DNA of 64,000 bases. It comes from Physcomitrium patens (lineage: Eukaryota > Streptophyta > Bryopsida > Funariales > Funariaceae). A model generated the notes under the pieces. The model was not told where the DNA came from, searched no databases, and was given only the letters and a program-made list of their open reading frames with translations. The stretch spans positions 7,551,881 through 7,615,880 of the forward strand of contig NC_037263.1 of NCBI RefSeq assembly GCF_000002425.4. The letters are read 5' to 3'. A program made the position numbers and the translations under genes. Every line of letters starts with the position of its first letter. The stretch's first letter is position 1. Below, piece by piece: positions 48,199-60,777 of this stretch.

Positions 48199-49800
48199 AG
48201 CGAGTTCACCGTTTCGAACACTGCAACTCCAGTTTTGTAATTTTGAGAGTGGGGTGATCCCGAGGGAGAACCCATCGTTGTACACGGCAAATTGTGACTA
48301 GGATTGGAAGGACCATACCTCCTGTTTAGATTGCGGAGTTGAGGGGAGGGATATATATATATATATATATATATTTATGATCATTCAGAAGACGATCGGT
48401 TCCAGCTGGTGATGGAGGATGTAAAACCCGGGAGTGACTGAGCCTCGAGTGGGGCTGCTGCAAAGAGACCGTCGGCCACACCCCGAACACTGTATCATAA
48501 ATTCTACCACATTTTTTCACTGACTGTGGGCAACTACATCAAACTGTGCGAAATTCCCTTTGAGCAGCGGAAACAATCCTCCCGCCTCTCTCCTCTGATT
48601 TCAACTACAACATATATTTCCATCTGCTTTCATGTCAATCCTTCTGATGTACCAGTTGCATGCTTTGGATGGTTCTCAGCAATGTATATTTTCCCCGCTT
48701 GCAGGTCTTCAACACTAGCTTCACCACAACCCATGTGGATCTATTAACCCATGTTCACCACTCTCCAGTCATAAACATTATTAGTCCCAATTCAGGAGTT
48801 GTGTGCAAGCTTTTTGTCCAGCCACAGATCACCATTTTCCAGTGACTTGCAAAGAGAGTTTCGCTGGCTACTTAGTTATGCACCCTTTCCAATTGATTTA
48901 TAACGGTATATGTTCAAAGCATTTTCCTGAATTATTTCATCACTGTGTACACACACACTTCGATGGAGTTACTTTCTCCCGAATGCGTCACCGACGCCGC
49001 AACCGACTTTGTCCCATTGTAATTCCCCTCCCGCATGACTCTTTCATGATCATGCAACTTGCACGTTCTCCATCAAAGCTTGCGAATCAGAAGCCCCTTC
49101 GAGAAACGTTTCTGGTCAGGAGGATGAAGGAAGTCTTGCCCTTCCTTCGAAGTTTGATAGATATGCGTCGTCCTGAGAGCTCTGACGTGGGACGTTAGCT
49201 GCAAATCATGGAAAGCTCATGACTGAAAGCAGTGGAGCTGAAGGAGGAGAGCTGAAGCAAAACCCATGTAGCAACACCCATTTCCCTGATGATGATCAAC
49301 AAAGGGTTTCGCTGCAGAGAGAGCCTCTCACTTGATCATTCTCCATTGATTATCAACATCACTGGGCTCTCACTTGTAGGTGCACCATCATGATCCAGAG
49401 CAGGAGTGAAGGAGGGGATTACTAGCCCATTACTGCCTTGGCAACAACACACATGGACTGAGAAAGCCTAAGGGGGCCCAAAGTAAATGCAAAACCCCTG
49501 GTCCCCATTATGGACATGATGGCAATGCACACACTTGAAGTAAAAAATTTAAAAGAAAACAACAATAAAGGAAATAATGGAAATAAATAAACATATCTAT
49601 ATAACTCCCTCCCCCCGCCCACCTCATACACTAGTTGCACATGCATAATAATAACTTGGTGATAGTAAAGTTTCACAGGCAGTCTCTTCTGGCCCATAAA
49701 GTTGTGGCTTGAATAAAAACCAACCAACATGAACTTATATATATATATATATATATATATATGTAATTTTGTTTTCATGGTTTAGGGAAGTGAAATTCCA
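48143..49800. other. YUCCA 3' flank
   Basis: A (GA)n run (48163-48196) follows the stop and is probably in the 3' untranslated region; (TA)n runs lie near 48350 and 49738. Open stretches at 48526-49198 do not look like a known protein. Confidence 0.4.
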
Positions 49801-51751
49801 ATGAGGCTAGCTCTGCTGCCCTGGCTTGAAAACAAATTCCTGCTGCCCAATTTGCAAACCCTAAAGTTCTTAACCCTAAACACGTTTTGGATCTTGTTGG
49901 GCTTCATGGGGCTGGAAAATGGCTTGTTGCTGGGATGAGATGTTGGTTGTGGCTTATTGGGTTAAAAGGCTTTAAACCTTCACACCCAAGTGCTTGAAAC
50001 ATGGGAAGTGAAAATCCATGTAAGATTGCTCATATTATCACTTCTTCTCATTCATGTTCTTTTTTCTTTTTTCTTTTTTCATCTTTCTTCTTTTAGGGAT
50101 GGACCCATTCCCATTGATGGTTTTCATCATTGCTCAATTAATTAGGTTTTTTTTGTTTATTGCACTTCAAAGGCCAATATCATAATCATTCAAATCCACC
50201 CATCTCACTGAAATCAAGGTCTCCAATCTTGGTTCAATGGTTTTATTTTTCCATCTATTGAGAGCACGTAAGCAAGCATGTGAAGTATCATACTTGTGGG
50301 GTGGTTTTATTGATTGATTTATTTATTTTTTGTAGTGATGGAGATTGGGTTTGAAGCATTTGAGTTACATAGATTGTGTTGAGAGCATTCATGACCTATG
50401 AATGGTAATTTATTTATTTATTTTTCCCCAATACAAACTATCTAAAACAAGATGTGATGATTTTATGTAAGTTTTGCTGGTTTAATTAAATTTGACTATG
50501 ATTCTGATTAGAATGGTTGTTGTTGTTACTGATTTAAAGATTGTGGCTATTCATATTGGTGGAGAATCAATTTATAGTATCATAGTCCAATTGAATCTTT
50601 TCTTCGGATGTTTGACATTTATGTACTCAAATTTATTTAAATATTTTTAGATTCATTACCTCGTACAGAGTAACCCTTCTGCTATATGTAAATATTATAA
50701 TATACATATATACACACACATAAGTTTAAATAGTGCAAAATTATGGCATAAAGTTAATTTATTACATTTCAATTTATACAACTAAAATAAATTACATTTT
50801 CTGCAAGAAAAGCCATATTTCTTTCTTTAAATTTAGTGAAGTAATTTAAAATTTCAAAAATAATAAAAAAACGTACTAATAAAAACGGCAAAATTCTTTA
50901 AAAATTAAATTCATTTTATATCACATCACACATGAATATTTCATGGTCGACTACTATATAGAGCTGGAAAAACATATTGGAATATTTACAATTTTAAAAA
51001 TATTTTAAGAAAATAAATAGCCCAAAGTTTTTTAAGTTGAAATTAATAAAAATATGACATAAAAATCAAACCATGATTTGTTTTATAACTATTTTTGTAC
51101 AAACAAGAAAGAAGAAATGTAGTTTTGACTATTTAAAAAATATTTATTCAGATAATTTTGAAAAGAAAAAATTTATTTAAAATATATCTTGACAGTTTTA
51201 TGTGCTAAGTTAATTTTTATAAAAAAGATAAAAATAAAAATGTTTAAACAAACTTCTAACAAATAAAGACTCACAAATTTAACTTAAATATTGAATATTA
51301 AATGATAATTTAAAGAAAAATAGAAAATAAAATAATGATAACTATAGATAGTATATTTAACAACAAAAAAATTATATGATAACCGAAAATAGTTATATAT
51401 TAATATATTAAAATATATAACACAAAATATACATATTTATATTTATATATTTATATTAACATTATTTTTTTCGTATGGTTTTAAAATATATTACAATTAT
51501 ATATATTTACTGATTATAATAAAAAAAATACTATCATTACATTTTATTTTTCATTATGATAATACTTTTTGTATTATGTCATGAGAAATTATTTTTAACA
51601 TCATAGTACACATGATAGATATTAATTTTTATAATAATAATAATAATATTTTTTCATACATTTGTGCAAAGAATCATGGAATATCTTATTTTAATTTCAA
51701 ACACTAATTATGTCCTGCAATGGACACATATGTAGTGGATTGAGACAAGTT

Positions 51752-51794
<43 letters not shown>

Positions 51795-53286
51795 GAATAT
51801 TTCTTTAATTTGATGTATTATTTTTGTAGGTATTTTTTTTCAAAGAGGTAGGTTTTTAATGTTATTTTTGATTTAATGATACTTAATTATTGTAAATTGA
51901 TTATTCAAATATTTTTGAGAAATAAATAATATGAAAACACATAGAAATTGTGTAATTACAGTTCTATTTTAATAAGTCTATTGCTGTCCTTTATATATAT
52001 ATATATATATATATATACAAATATTTAGGATTTAAAACATCATAGACATTTTAGTCTTCTAATTCTTTAGTTGTTAGTTTCATGAAAGATAGTATTTTTT
52101 TTTTAATTCAAATAGTTTTCATTCACCTAAAGTTTTATATCACAATTTAGAAGTTATAAATAATATTTGTGATAATTTTTAATGCTATAACTTGTCATAT
52201 TTATTGAGGTACAATGAAATTTGTGCTACAAATTTATTAAATTCAATACCACAAATATCAATTTAATCTAATAAAACTTTAAAGTATTTAAAAAATAAAT
52301 TATATTTTTTTTATTATTATAAAAAATTATAATTTTACTTATATTTCGAATATATTATTTAAAAAATACAAAAGAATAAGAAAATTAACCAAATTTTAGC
52401 ATTGGAGACTCTTTTTTGTTGCAATAGTTAATACTATTAGAATTCACTAAATTAAAAGTATGATATTATGTGTGAATTATATTTTGTTTTATATAATGTT
52501 TTTAACTAAAATATATATAACTTATTTTAAAAATATTTCATAAAAGTGTACATCTTTAAAACTTAATATCAAAGAAAATAAATAAATTAGCTTTTTTATG
52601 CAAATTTATTTACTTTATAATTTAAATAAATTATGTAAGCTTCAACTACTTTAAAATACCAGTTTACAAAGTACATTACTGTAAGATTTATTACAATTAA
52701 ACATAATATTGCATATAACTTCAATATCACTTGCATAAAATTTTCAAATAGAAAGAAAACAAATTCTTTATGTTTTGTAAATGATGCAATATAACTTTCA
52801 AGACTTCATTGATGCTGATATTTAAATTGTATTTGAACATGCCACATGTTATAAATTGATCTAATCATTAGTGTAGAAAATGTAACCTAATACAAAAAGC
52901 TCTAAAACACTTTGATAGAATTACTTTAGTAATTTTGGCTGTAGTAGAAATGAAAGCAGTGTTGACTGCAATGAGTATGTGTGAGAGAGAGAAAATAGCA
53001 AAAAGAAGAAAAAATATTAAGTTTTGGTTTTGCAAGGTTTGAAATATGAATAATTTGGTTGTTTGGCTTAGATTTAACCTGGTAACTTTGGATCAATTTG
53101 CAAAATAATTATCATTAAACTCAAACCACTCTTACATTTAATAATAAAAAAATTAATCACTGTCATAACAAACAAAAGAACTGGTTTTAATGGGCTTGGT
53201 GCAAAGTTTTAGACCCAGTGATTACCTTCCCCTTCAGACCCAGAATCCAAAACATTATTACGTGGACATTCAGATGGACTTTCACA

Positions 53287-53330
<44 letters not shown>

Positions 53331-53401
53331 TGTATACATAGATATTTTTTAATAATAATATATAATAAATCACTTAAAATATATATATTTATATATATCT
53401 T

Positions 53402-53432
<31 letters not shown>

Positions 53433-56210
53433 TTATTTATATATGTATTTTTAAAGTGATTTATTATAAACATCTTTAATTTTTTTGACATAGTGTATTT
53501 ATTTTTAAATAACATCAATAATAAAAAAAATTATTGAAAAGATAAAAGTAAAAAATATCAATTATAAATCAACTTTCTAAAATTAATTATTTTTTTTCAA
53601 AATAAATATATAGAAGTTGGAATTTTATTAATTTATTATATAAAGTTGAAATATTTTCTTGTGAGGGATGGACAAGTAGCTATACATTTATATTTTAACA
53701 TATAAAAAATTATTAAGAAAAAAATACAAAATATCAAGAAATATTTTTAAAAATTACTTACATGCATAGATATATTTTTATTTAATATATATATATATAT
53801 AATCTTTGAAAATGCTTTATTATTTAAGATCATTTTGTTAAAGATATAAGTAGATATAAATAGAATAGTGTTATTTGAAACCACTCTTATATGTAAGAAA
53901 ATATTATTTATTTCATTATTATATTATACTCTATTACTTAAAATAAAACCCAAAACAAAAACTAAACCTATAAATTTATATTTCGAACTAAAAATTCTTA
54001 AGAATATATCTGTTTAAATCTTTTTGAAAATTCTGATATGAAATTAGTATGTATTATAGATTTATATATCTAAATTAAGACTTATTACTTACATTAATAT
54101 ACCTAATAATACTATGATTTTTTGTAATCAAATCTAATTACTTAAATTAGATTCTTTAAGAAATTGATTGTGAAGTAGTTTCTAGTAATAAATGTTTATT
54201 ATCTATTATCATTTATTTTTATAATCATGGTCAAATGTCTTTAGCATGATGGCAATCTAACTCGTGTTGCAATTCAACCTTTCATTGAAAACCAAGTTTT
54301 TCTAGTCTTTGGTAGCTCAAATGGATTTGAATTTTTGATTAAATAGATTCCTAGTTTGAATTGCATAGTATACATAGTGTCCAAACTTCTTTGTCAAAGT
54401 TTATTTTTATTTTTATTTTTATTTCACTACTAAATATAAAAAATTATAAATACCAGGAGGAATTTTACAATTACATGACTAAAAAAAGAATCCAAAAACA
54501 TCATGCTAATTAATAGAAGTAGTAAAAAAAAAAAAAAAAAAAAAAATCTACAAATTTTTTATTAAAAAAGAAAGGATAAGTTGAAGTTTCTTTTATAACA
54601 TGAATCCAATTTTTTTCTTCTCACTAAATTTTAAACTAAAACATTGTTAGGTGACTATAATAATAAAGCTTTAGATACCTTAATGTGTCAATCTTATAAA
54701 CTCTCTTATGCAAAACCTTACAAGCTTTGTACACACCTCCATTCATGGGTTGTATGGCCTTTGACACATATACTTTCACTAGTATTGTTCCTTGGCACAA
54801 AAAGCAATTTTTTCTAATAATAATATTATTTATTTTCTTAAATAAACAAAACTCTCTTTAGAATGATGATGAGTTGGGATGAAACAAAGCATGGAACTCC
54901 AAAAAAATACAAAAAAAATAATATTAAGAAATGCAAAGTGTAGGGTTCACATGTTTAATTGGATTACCATAAGATCAAATGGATCGAGTTTGTGACGTGG
55001 CCTAACCTACATGCCCTATCCCAGCCAACCCCTTTTCTTATTTAATATATGAGCTGCCCCATCTGCCCAGCACCATAAAAACACTCTTCTATTTGCAATC
55101 AATCCCCTGCAAAATAAATAAATACATAAAACAAAAATTTCAATGAGGATCTTCTACTTCCATGTCTTTTGTTTTTTCTTTTCAGTTATGTTTCTGTTGG
55201 TGTAAAGCCCACATTTTGTACCATGGCCCATAACATTCTTCAACCATGGGAATGCCTGAACTGAAATAAAAACACTAAACATTGATTGGCATTCAAAGTT
55301 TTATTACAATTCTTCCAAGATAAAAAAAAAATAGTAAAATACTTCCACTTTGTATATGATAAAAAAAAAATAATAATCATAATAATAATAATAAATTAAA
55401 TAAATGGCAAGGAGGAATTATTCCATTCTCAAGTGTGAGCATGTGATCCAGAACCATGAGGCCTTTGACCACCAATCAGGTAAACTTTTGATGAATGATG
55501 AAATCTTAAAAGTGAACGAGAGGTTTTACTCACAAATAACAAAAAATAATAAAATAATAAAAATAAAAGTGCCCATAAAAGCAAGTGTCCCATTCACTTG
55601 AAGAGGCATCTAATTTTTTGCAATACAAGACAAGATGTAAAAAGACAAGAATGGTTAAAAGCATGCAGAGGAGCGAGGTTACATATTTGAGAGTCAATGG
55701 AGTCCCACTGTTAACATGTTTGTCTCTTACTGGAAGCCATATGGGGTGGTGTCCATACGTGAGTTCATGATTCATTTAAATATGTAGAAACAAAATCTAT
55801 CAAAAATATGGGATGTAGCCAATGGCTTTGTGTTATTGAATGTTGCTATCATCACCTCCTCCACTCACTCAAGAGATCCCTCAAAAAAGCCACACTAGTC
55901 TTTATGTCTAATAATAGAAATAATAAGTAATAAATTTTATTTATAATTGAATAAATAAATGGGTGAAGATAGTTTCAAAAATTGAAAAATGTGCATATAT
56001 GTATGTATAGTATATATTTTTAGAAAAATCATATCTCTATGCTTATCTACATATCCATGCTTATATATATTTTTAGACATTTATTGTTTTTATGCACTTA
56101 TAAAGCTCCACAAGTTGTGATGAACTCTTGCATGTGAGTATTGATGATAAGACAAAAAGGGGCTGTTACAAATAGAACAGAGTTTCTGATTACAAAAACA
56201 CCTATTGAGG

Positions 56211-56241
<31 letters not shown>

Positions 56242-57370
56242 AGTTGTGTGTAAATGTGATTTTATGATATTATTGAAGTGGGTGTGTCCATTTTGAAGCA
56301 CATGAGTTATTTTTGTGGTAGTAAGAAGAGAATTTCTCTAAAGGAAAACCATTTGCAAAGTAACCAAAGAATCCATGTCTTGAAATTAACCAAGAGTAGT
56401 AGAAATGATTATCAAAACCTAGCACTTTTCAGTACTTAATTTTCAATATTTGCATTAAAGATGGAGTGTTAAACAAATAATTGTGCAAATATTGTTCTTA
56501 AGCTTTTAATCAAAAGTGTGTTATAGACCAGTGTATATAAAAAAAAAAAAAAAAATGGAAGGCTCTGCTGATTTTGTATTGGAAGAAATACTTAATTTTA
56601 ATTTATCAATTTAAATTTTGATATTCTGAATTTCTTAAGAACATTTTTTGTGTTTGATTCAAAATATTAATTGAAATTGAGAAACTTAACATTACTATTT
56701 CTTGTGTAAATCAAAATGTGTACAGTCGTTTTGAGAAATTTTATTTCATGTATTTATTTATTTGCAGTATTAAATGATATACTTCTATGCTCTATTGTAG
56801 ACAACTTATAATTTTAAATTTATTAATTTCGAAATTTTTACCATGGGTACTATGTTTTTTGGGCTTCTATCTACGTATTCCTGAAAAATCAAATAATTCT
56901 ATCAACCAACAAGTTTTAATATAAACATGATTAGTATTGTATTAGTAGATACAATTTTAATATGTTTAAATTCTTCTATGGTGCACTTGTGTTTACGTGT
57001 TTTGTAGCTAGACCCATATTATCAACAATTTCTTGTATAACTTTGAATTCTGTATTTGTAGTTATTATTGGATTACACAGGATATAAAAATACAAGTATT
57101 TGCAATAATTTGATATCCAGACATGCATGATTTATTATTATTATTATGATCATTATTTAACTTTTAAATATATAATTGAATTGTAAGGGTAAATTTCACA
57201 TAAGACTTGATATGAAACCTACAAGTGTAATCAATGATTTGATTATGATTAGTCTTTATCATCACAAACATTTGTTTTTTTTGTTTTTTTTGGTGAGCTA
57301 TCTATTAAAAATATTGTAAAATACATCATAATTTTTTTTAGACCATTTCTATTAGATTATGAGCATGAAG

Positions 57371-57402
<32 letters not shown>

Positions 57403-57499
57403 TTAACAAACATAATTTCAATTGTAAAAATAGAAGGTAAATTGAGAAAAAATTAAGTCTATATATATTCTTGTCAATCTTTCTTTTAAATTTTATTTA
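49801..57499. other. Gene-free AT-rich tract
   Basis: No gene is recognised. (TA)n runs lie near 51757, 51993, 53297 and 53405; an A run near 54525; (ATAC)n near 56215; an A30 run near 57373. Confidence 0.55.
53361..53467. repeat. AT-rich foldback
   Basis: TATAATAAATCACTTAAAAT (53361-53380) is nearly the inverse of the segment at 53447-53467, enclosing TA runs. It could be a small MITE remnant. Confidence 0.4.
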
Positions 57500-57785
57500 G
57501 AAAAATGTTATAGTGATCCACCTATTTACTAAATCAACCCACCCTATTGTAATGATCATTAGAAAAATGGATCATCTCCAAAAACTATTGTTATAATTAT
57601 GGCCCTCATTCCAACTTCTCTCATTTTCAACCCATGCTTCCTTTGTTTGTAGCCTTCTTCATCTTGACGCTCCTTAATCCCCTCCCCTCATTTCCAACTC
57701 TCATCCTGACTTCCCTTGTTCCTTCTTATTTTCTATAATAGAGTGGGTTGATTTAATAAATGGATGGGTCATTTAAACATTTCCC
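57500..57785. mobile_element. MITE, copy 2, with TTTA flanks
   Basis: It is 286 bp with terminal inverted repeats of about 53 bp: left GAAAAATGTTATAGTGATCC, right complement GGGAAATGTTTAAATGACCC, both continuing into AAATCAACCCAC. It is flanked by TTTA on both sides (57496-57499 and 57786-57789), a plausible target duplication. It has no coding capacity, and its arms match those of the element at 38003-38210. Confidence 0.7.
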
Positions 57786-59979
57786 TTTATATATATTAAA
57801 ATAATCATTGCAATTTGTTTTATCATATTTTAGTTAATTATTACTATAAATATAATAATTATTTAATCTGAAAGATAATATTATTGGTAGATTAAAATGA
57901 CAAAACTTAAAAACTAATTTATTATGTATTCTTTCAAAAATATTGTTGAATTACATATAATTCTTAAAGTACTATAGTGCCTAAAAGCTTATATGTTATT
58001 TATTATTAAGTAGATAATCCACAAATTCTATTTTTAAATATTTTCAATTTGATAATAATTCTGAAATATTACAACCAAATTCAAAAAAATAACAAGATGA
58101 TTGGTATGTGTAATAGAATAATTTAATGTAGATCAACATTAAATTATTTTTTACAACAAATATAAGTAAACCAGAGGAAAGCAGTTTTTCTTTACAACTC
58201 TTCCAACATGAGTTGTGCCTCACATAATTTAATGTAGATCAACATGTTGTTGTCATCTTTAATCTTTTTTGATTCAAAATGCCTCGAAAACTAAAACTTA
58301 AAATTTAAATAACTTTACAATCACAACAATGACTATTATCTTCTATATATACATATACATATAGATAATTTGACATAATTCTACTAAGGTTTGGATATAA
58401 AAACAATAGTACTAAATAAAATAATAAAAAAAATCCATAAAATTATTCATAAATAAACTCTTTATATTTAAAAGTAATAATATGGAAAAACATTTAATGC
58501 TTCAAGAAGTAATATATAGGTTAGTATTATAGACAATAAATGCTCAATGATAAGTAATTACACACAGTATTACAAAATCTGACTCAATGCTTTATAAACT
58601 ATAAATAGCCAGAACAAAATCATATTTATCACAAATCTTACTGATTTAAATGATTTGATTTCTTTTTAATTATTGTTTTTAATATATAACCAATTTTCAA
58701 ATAATTAACTTGATTTAAGAGTTTATGTGCTTGACAATTTTAAGATAATCTTATTATACCATACATTATCCTTAATTGATGAGTTCTTTTAAAATTTGCT
58801 ATTCTATAAACTAATTTTTCCACAAAAAATTTATTTAATATTTTGTTAGACTGTTATTATACATACATACGTTCATACATACATGTACAAGAATCAACAA
58901 ATGAGTGATTATATACCAATAAAAATATATTACATAAAAACAGGTATCAAGTTAAATAATTAAAATTTTAAGTACAACATCTCAGAAAGTCTTCACACTT
59001 AGAAACCCACTTTGTAAAATTATGTATTTTGTATAAAAACTTTAGAAGAGTCTATAACTTAATATCTAAAAATAAAATAAATAAATAAACTTTTTTTAGA
59101 AGCATTAAGTAAAAAGATACCATAAGATGAACCAAATTCTCTTTAAAATTTAAGTATGTCAACTCATATGTAGCTTCTAACAATTATAACAAACATTACA
59201 AGTCAATTTTTTTGATTTAATAACTATATTTTTAATAATTCGTAATGCTTTTTTCCAAATTCTTGTAAAACTTACATCATGATTCAAATATTTTAGAGAT
59301 GAGATTATTCTTATATAAATAGTGCCACAAAATTTTTAACTTTCAGCTTTGAACTCACGTTCATCAAAGATTATTTCATTCACCAACTTGTTAACTTGTA
59401 TAAATCTCAATATTTTATTACAATGCAAATGGCAAAATGTTACTAATAAATTGATTCTATAAATGGTTGCAAAATATTTTTGATAACTTTTTATGAATCA
59501 CGTGGAAAAAAATTTGAACATCTAAAGTTCTCACATTTCTATTGAAAGCTATAACTGCTCTTACCGTTTCATGTTTGTCATTGATTCCTCATACCACCAC
59601 TCTCTGTGTTCGAAACATAAGATCACCTGCATGTTCACATAACAAAATAATCAGCAACATAGGGAACATTTCGAAAGTCGTTGCAAGTAATCTGCAAGCA
59701 CGTAAAGCATGGTTGTACCGAGATGCTGAGGAGCTGTGACAACACTGCGAGAGAAGATCCCAATAAAGAGATTTATTGGTGTCCTTTGATTAGAATTCAG
59801 TTGCACACGCCACAGTACCTGCACTTGTCTGAATCACAATATCTCAACAGTTCATATTACACCTAGGGGTTGTGCACCGTGACGAAGACATGGACGATAT
59901 TGGGCTGGTAGAGAAGTGACGAACCTCATTTCTTGTACTCAGAGACTGCCAAGAATATTGAAGCAGATTTAAAGCACTC
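57786..59979. other. AT-rich gene-free tract downstream of MORC
   Basis: No gene is recognised up to about 59500. From about 59560 the G+C content rises, and this part may hold 3' untranslated or unplaced 3' exon sequence of the minus-strand MORC gene. Confidence 0.4.
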
Positions 59980-60107
59980 TCATGATGGTGTACCCACCAC
60001 ACTCCCATCTTCACTGCTGTCTGATAAAATTCCCTTGACGCTTCCGCTACCATCTTCATTCGATTCAACCTGCAGAGTAGATTCCAATTCTTTACTTGGG
60101 AATTTAG
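59980..60107 (-). CDS. Candidate alternative last exon of MORC (acidic tail)
   Basis: On the minus strand, after an AG acceptor at 60108-60109, a frame reads AKFPSKELESTLQ then an acidic Ser-rich tail (NEDGSGSVKGILSDSSEDGS) to a stop at 59980-59982. It is in phase with exon 8 (ends 61018), and also with an internal donor in exon 9 (exon end 60822, GT following). It may be an alternative 3' end or the true one. The evidence is phase, acceptor and composition only. Confidence 0.35.
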
Positions 60108-60777
60108 CTCAGGCACCCGCGATGGCATATGTGTATGGATGTGTAGATGTATAGATCACCTTATAAATTCGAGCCAACAAAGCTCAACAGATTTGATCAA
60201 CAACCAGTACTATAAAAGAACAGCAGCCGTTACAGCGTTAAAAAGTTTGTCATGATATCAGTCTAAAGGTTTTCATTGCCGTCGAACAGAAAGTGCAAAC
60301 AAAACTATAAAAAAGCCTCCACTCCAGCACTCAGCCTTCACTTGACCACTCACTAAGTGAAGACTTTACTTAGAATCTACAAAATGAAAAACGAAGTTTA
60401 CAAAGAAGATTACGAGCGTAGGTTTACAAACTCGGAGGTGTAAGACATGTCCACCTCATCCTAATCACTCTCTACTAAAAAACAACAAACGCTTTTCTAG
60501 AAAACGACAATATCTCCAATCATCCAAAACTTCGACCATTTACATTGATGGACCTCAAAATCATCAAGCTAACCCAACAAAAGCAGCACTGAAGGTGCTT
60601 ACGATTTGAAAGTAGAGCCTAACGGCAAGGATTTCAAACAAGGCCAGCCAAGCAGAAACTAACTTAGAAAATCTCTACCGCGAGAAGAAAATCTACATCG
60701 CCTCATATTTACAGAGTTGTTTTGCCCATGCAAGTACAGGCCCATCATTTTGTGCTTCTATGTCTTATTGTGGGCAT

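Noticed and set aside
48526..49198. Open stretches downstream of YUCCA, one ending in a basic segment
   Set aside because: No ATG-supported coherent protein or homologous motif; more likely 3' flank.
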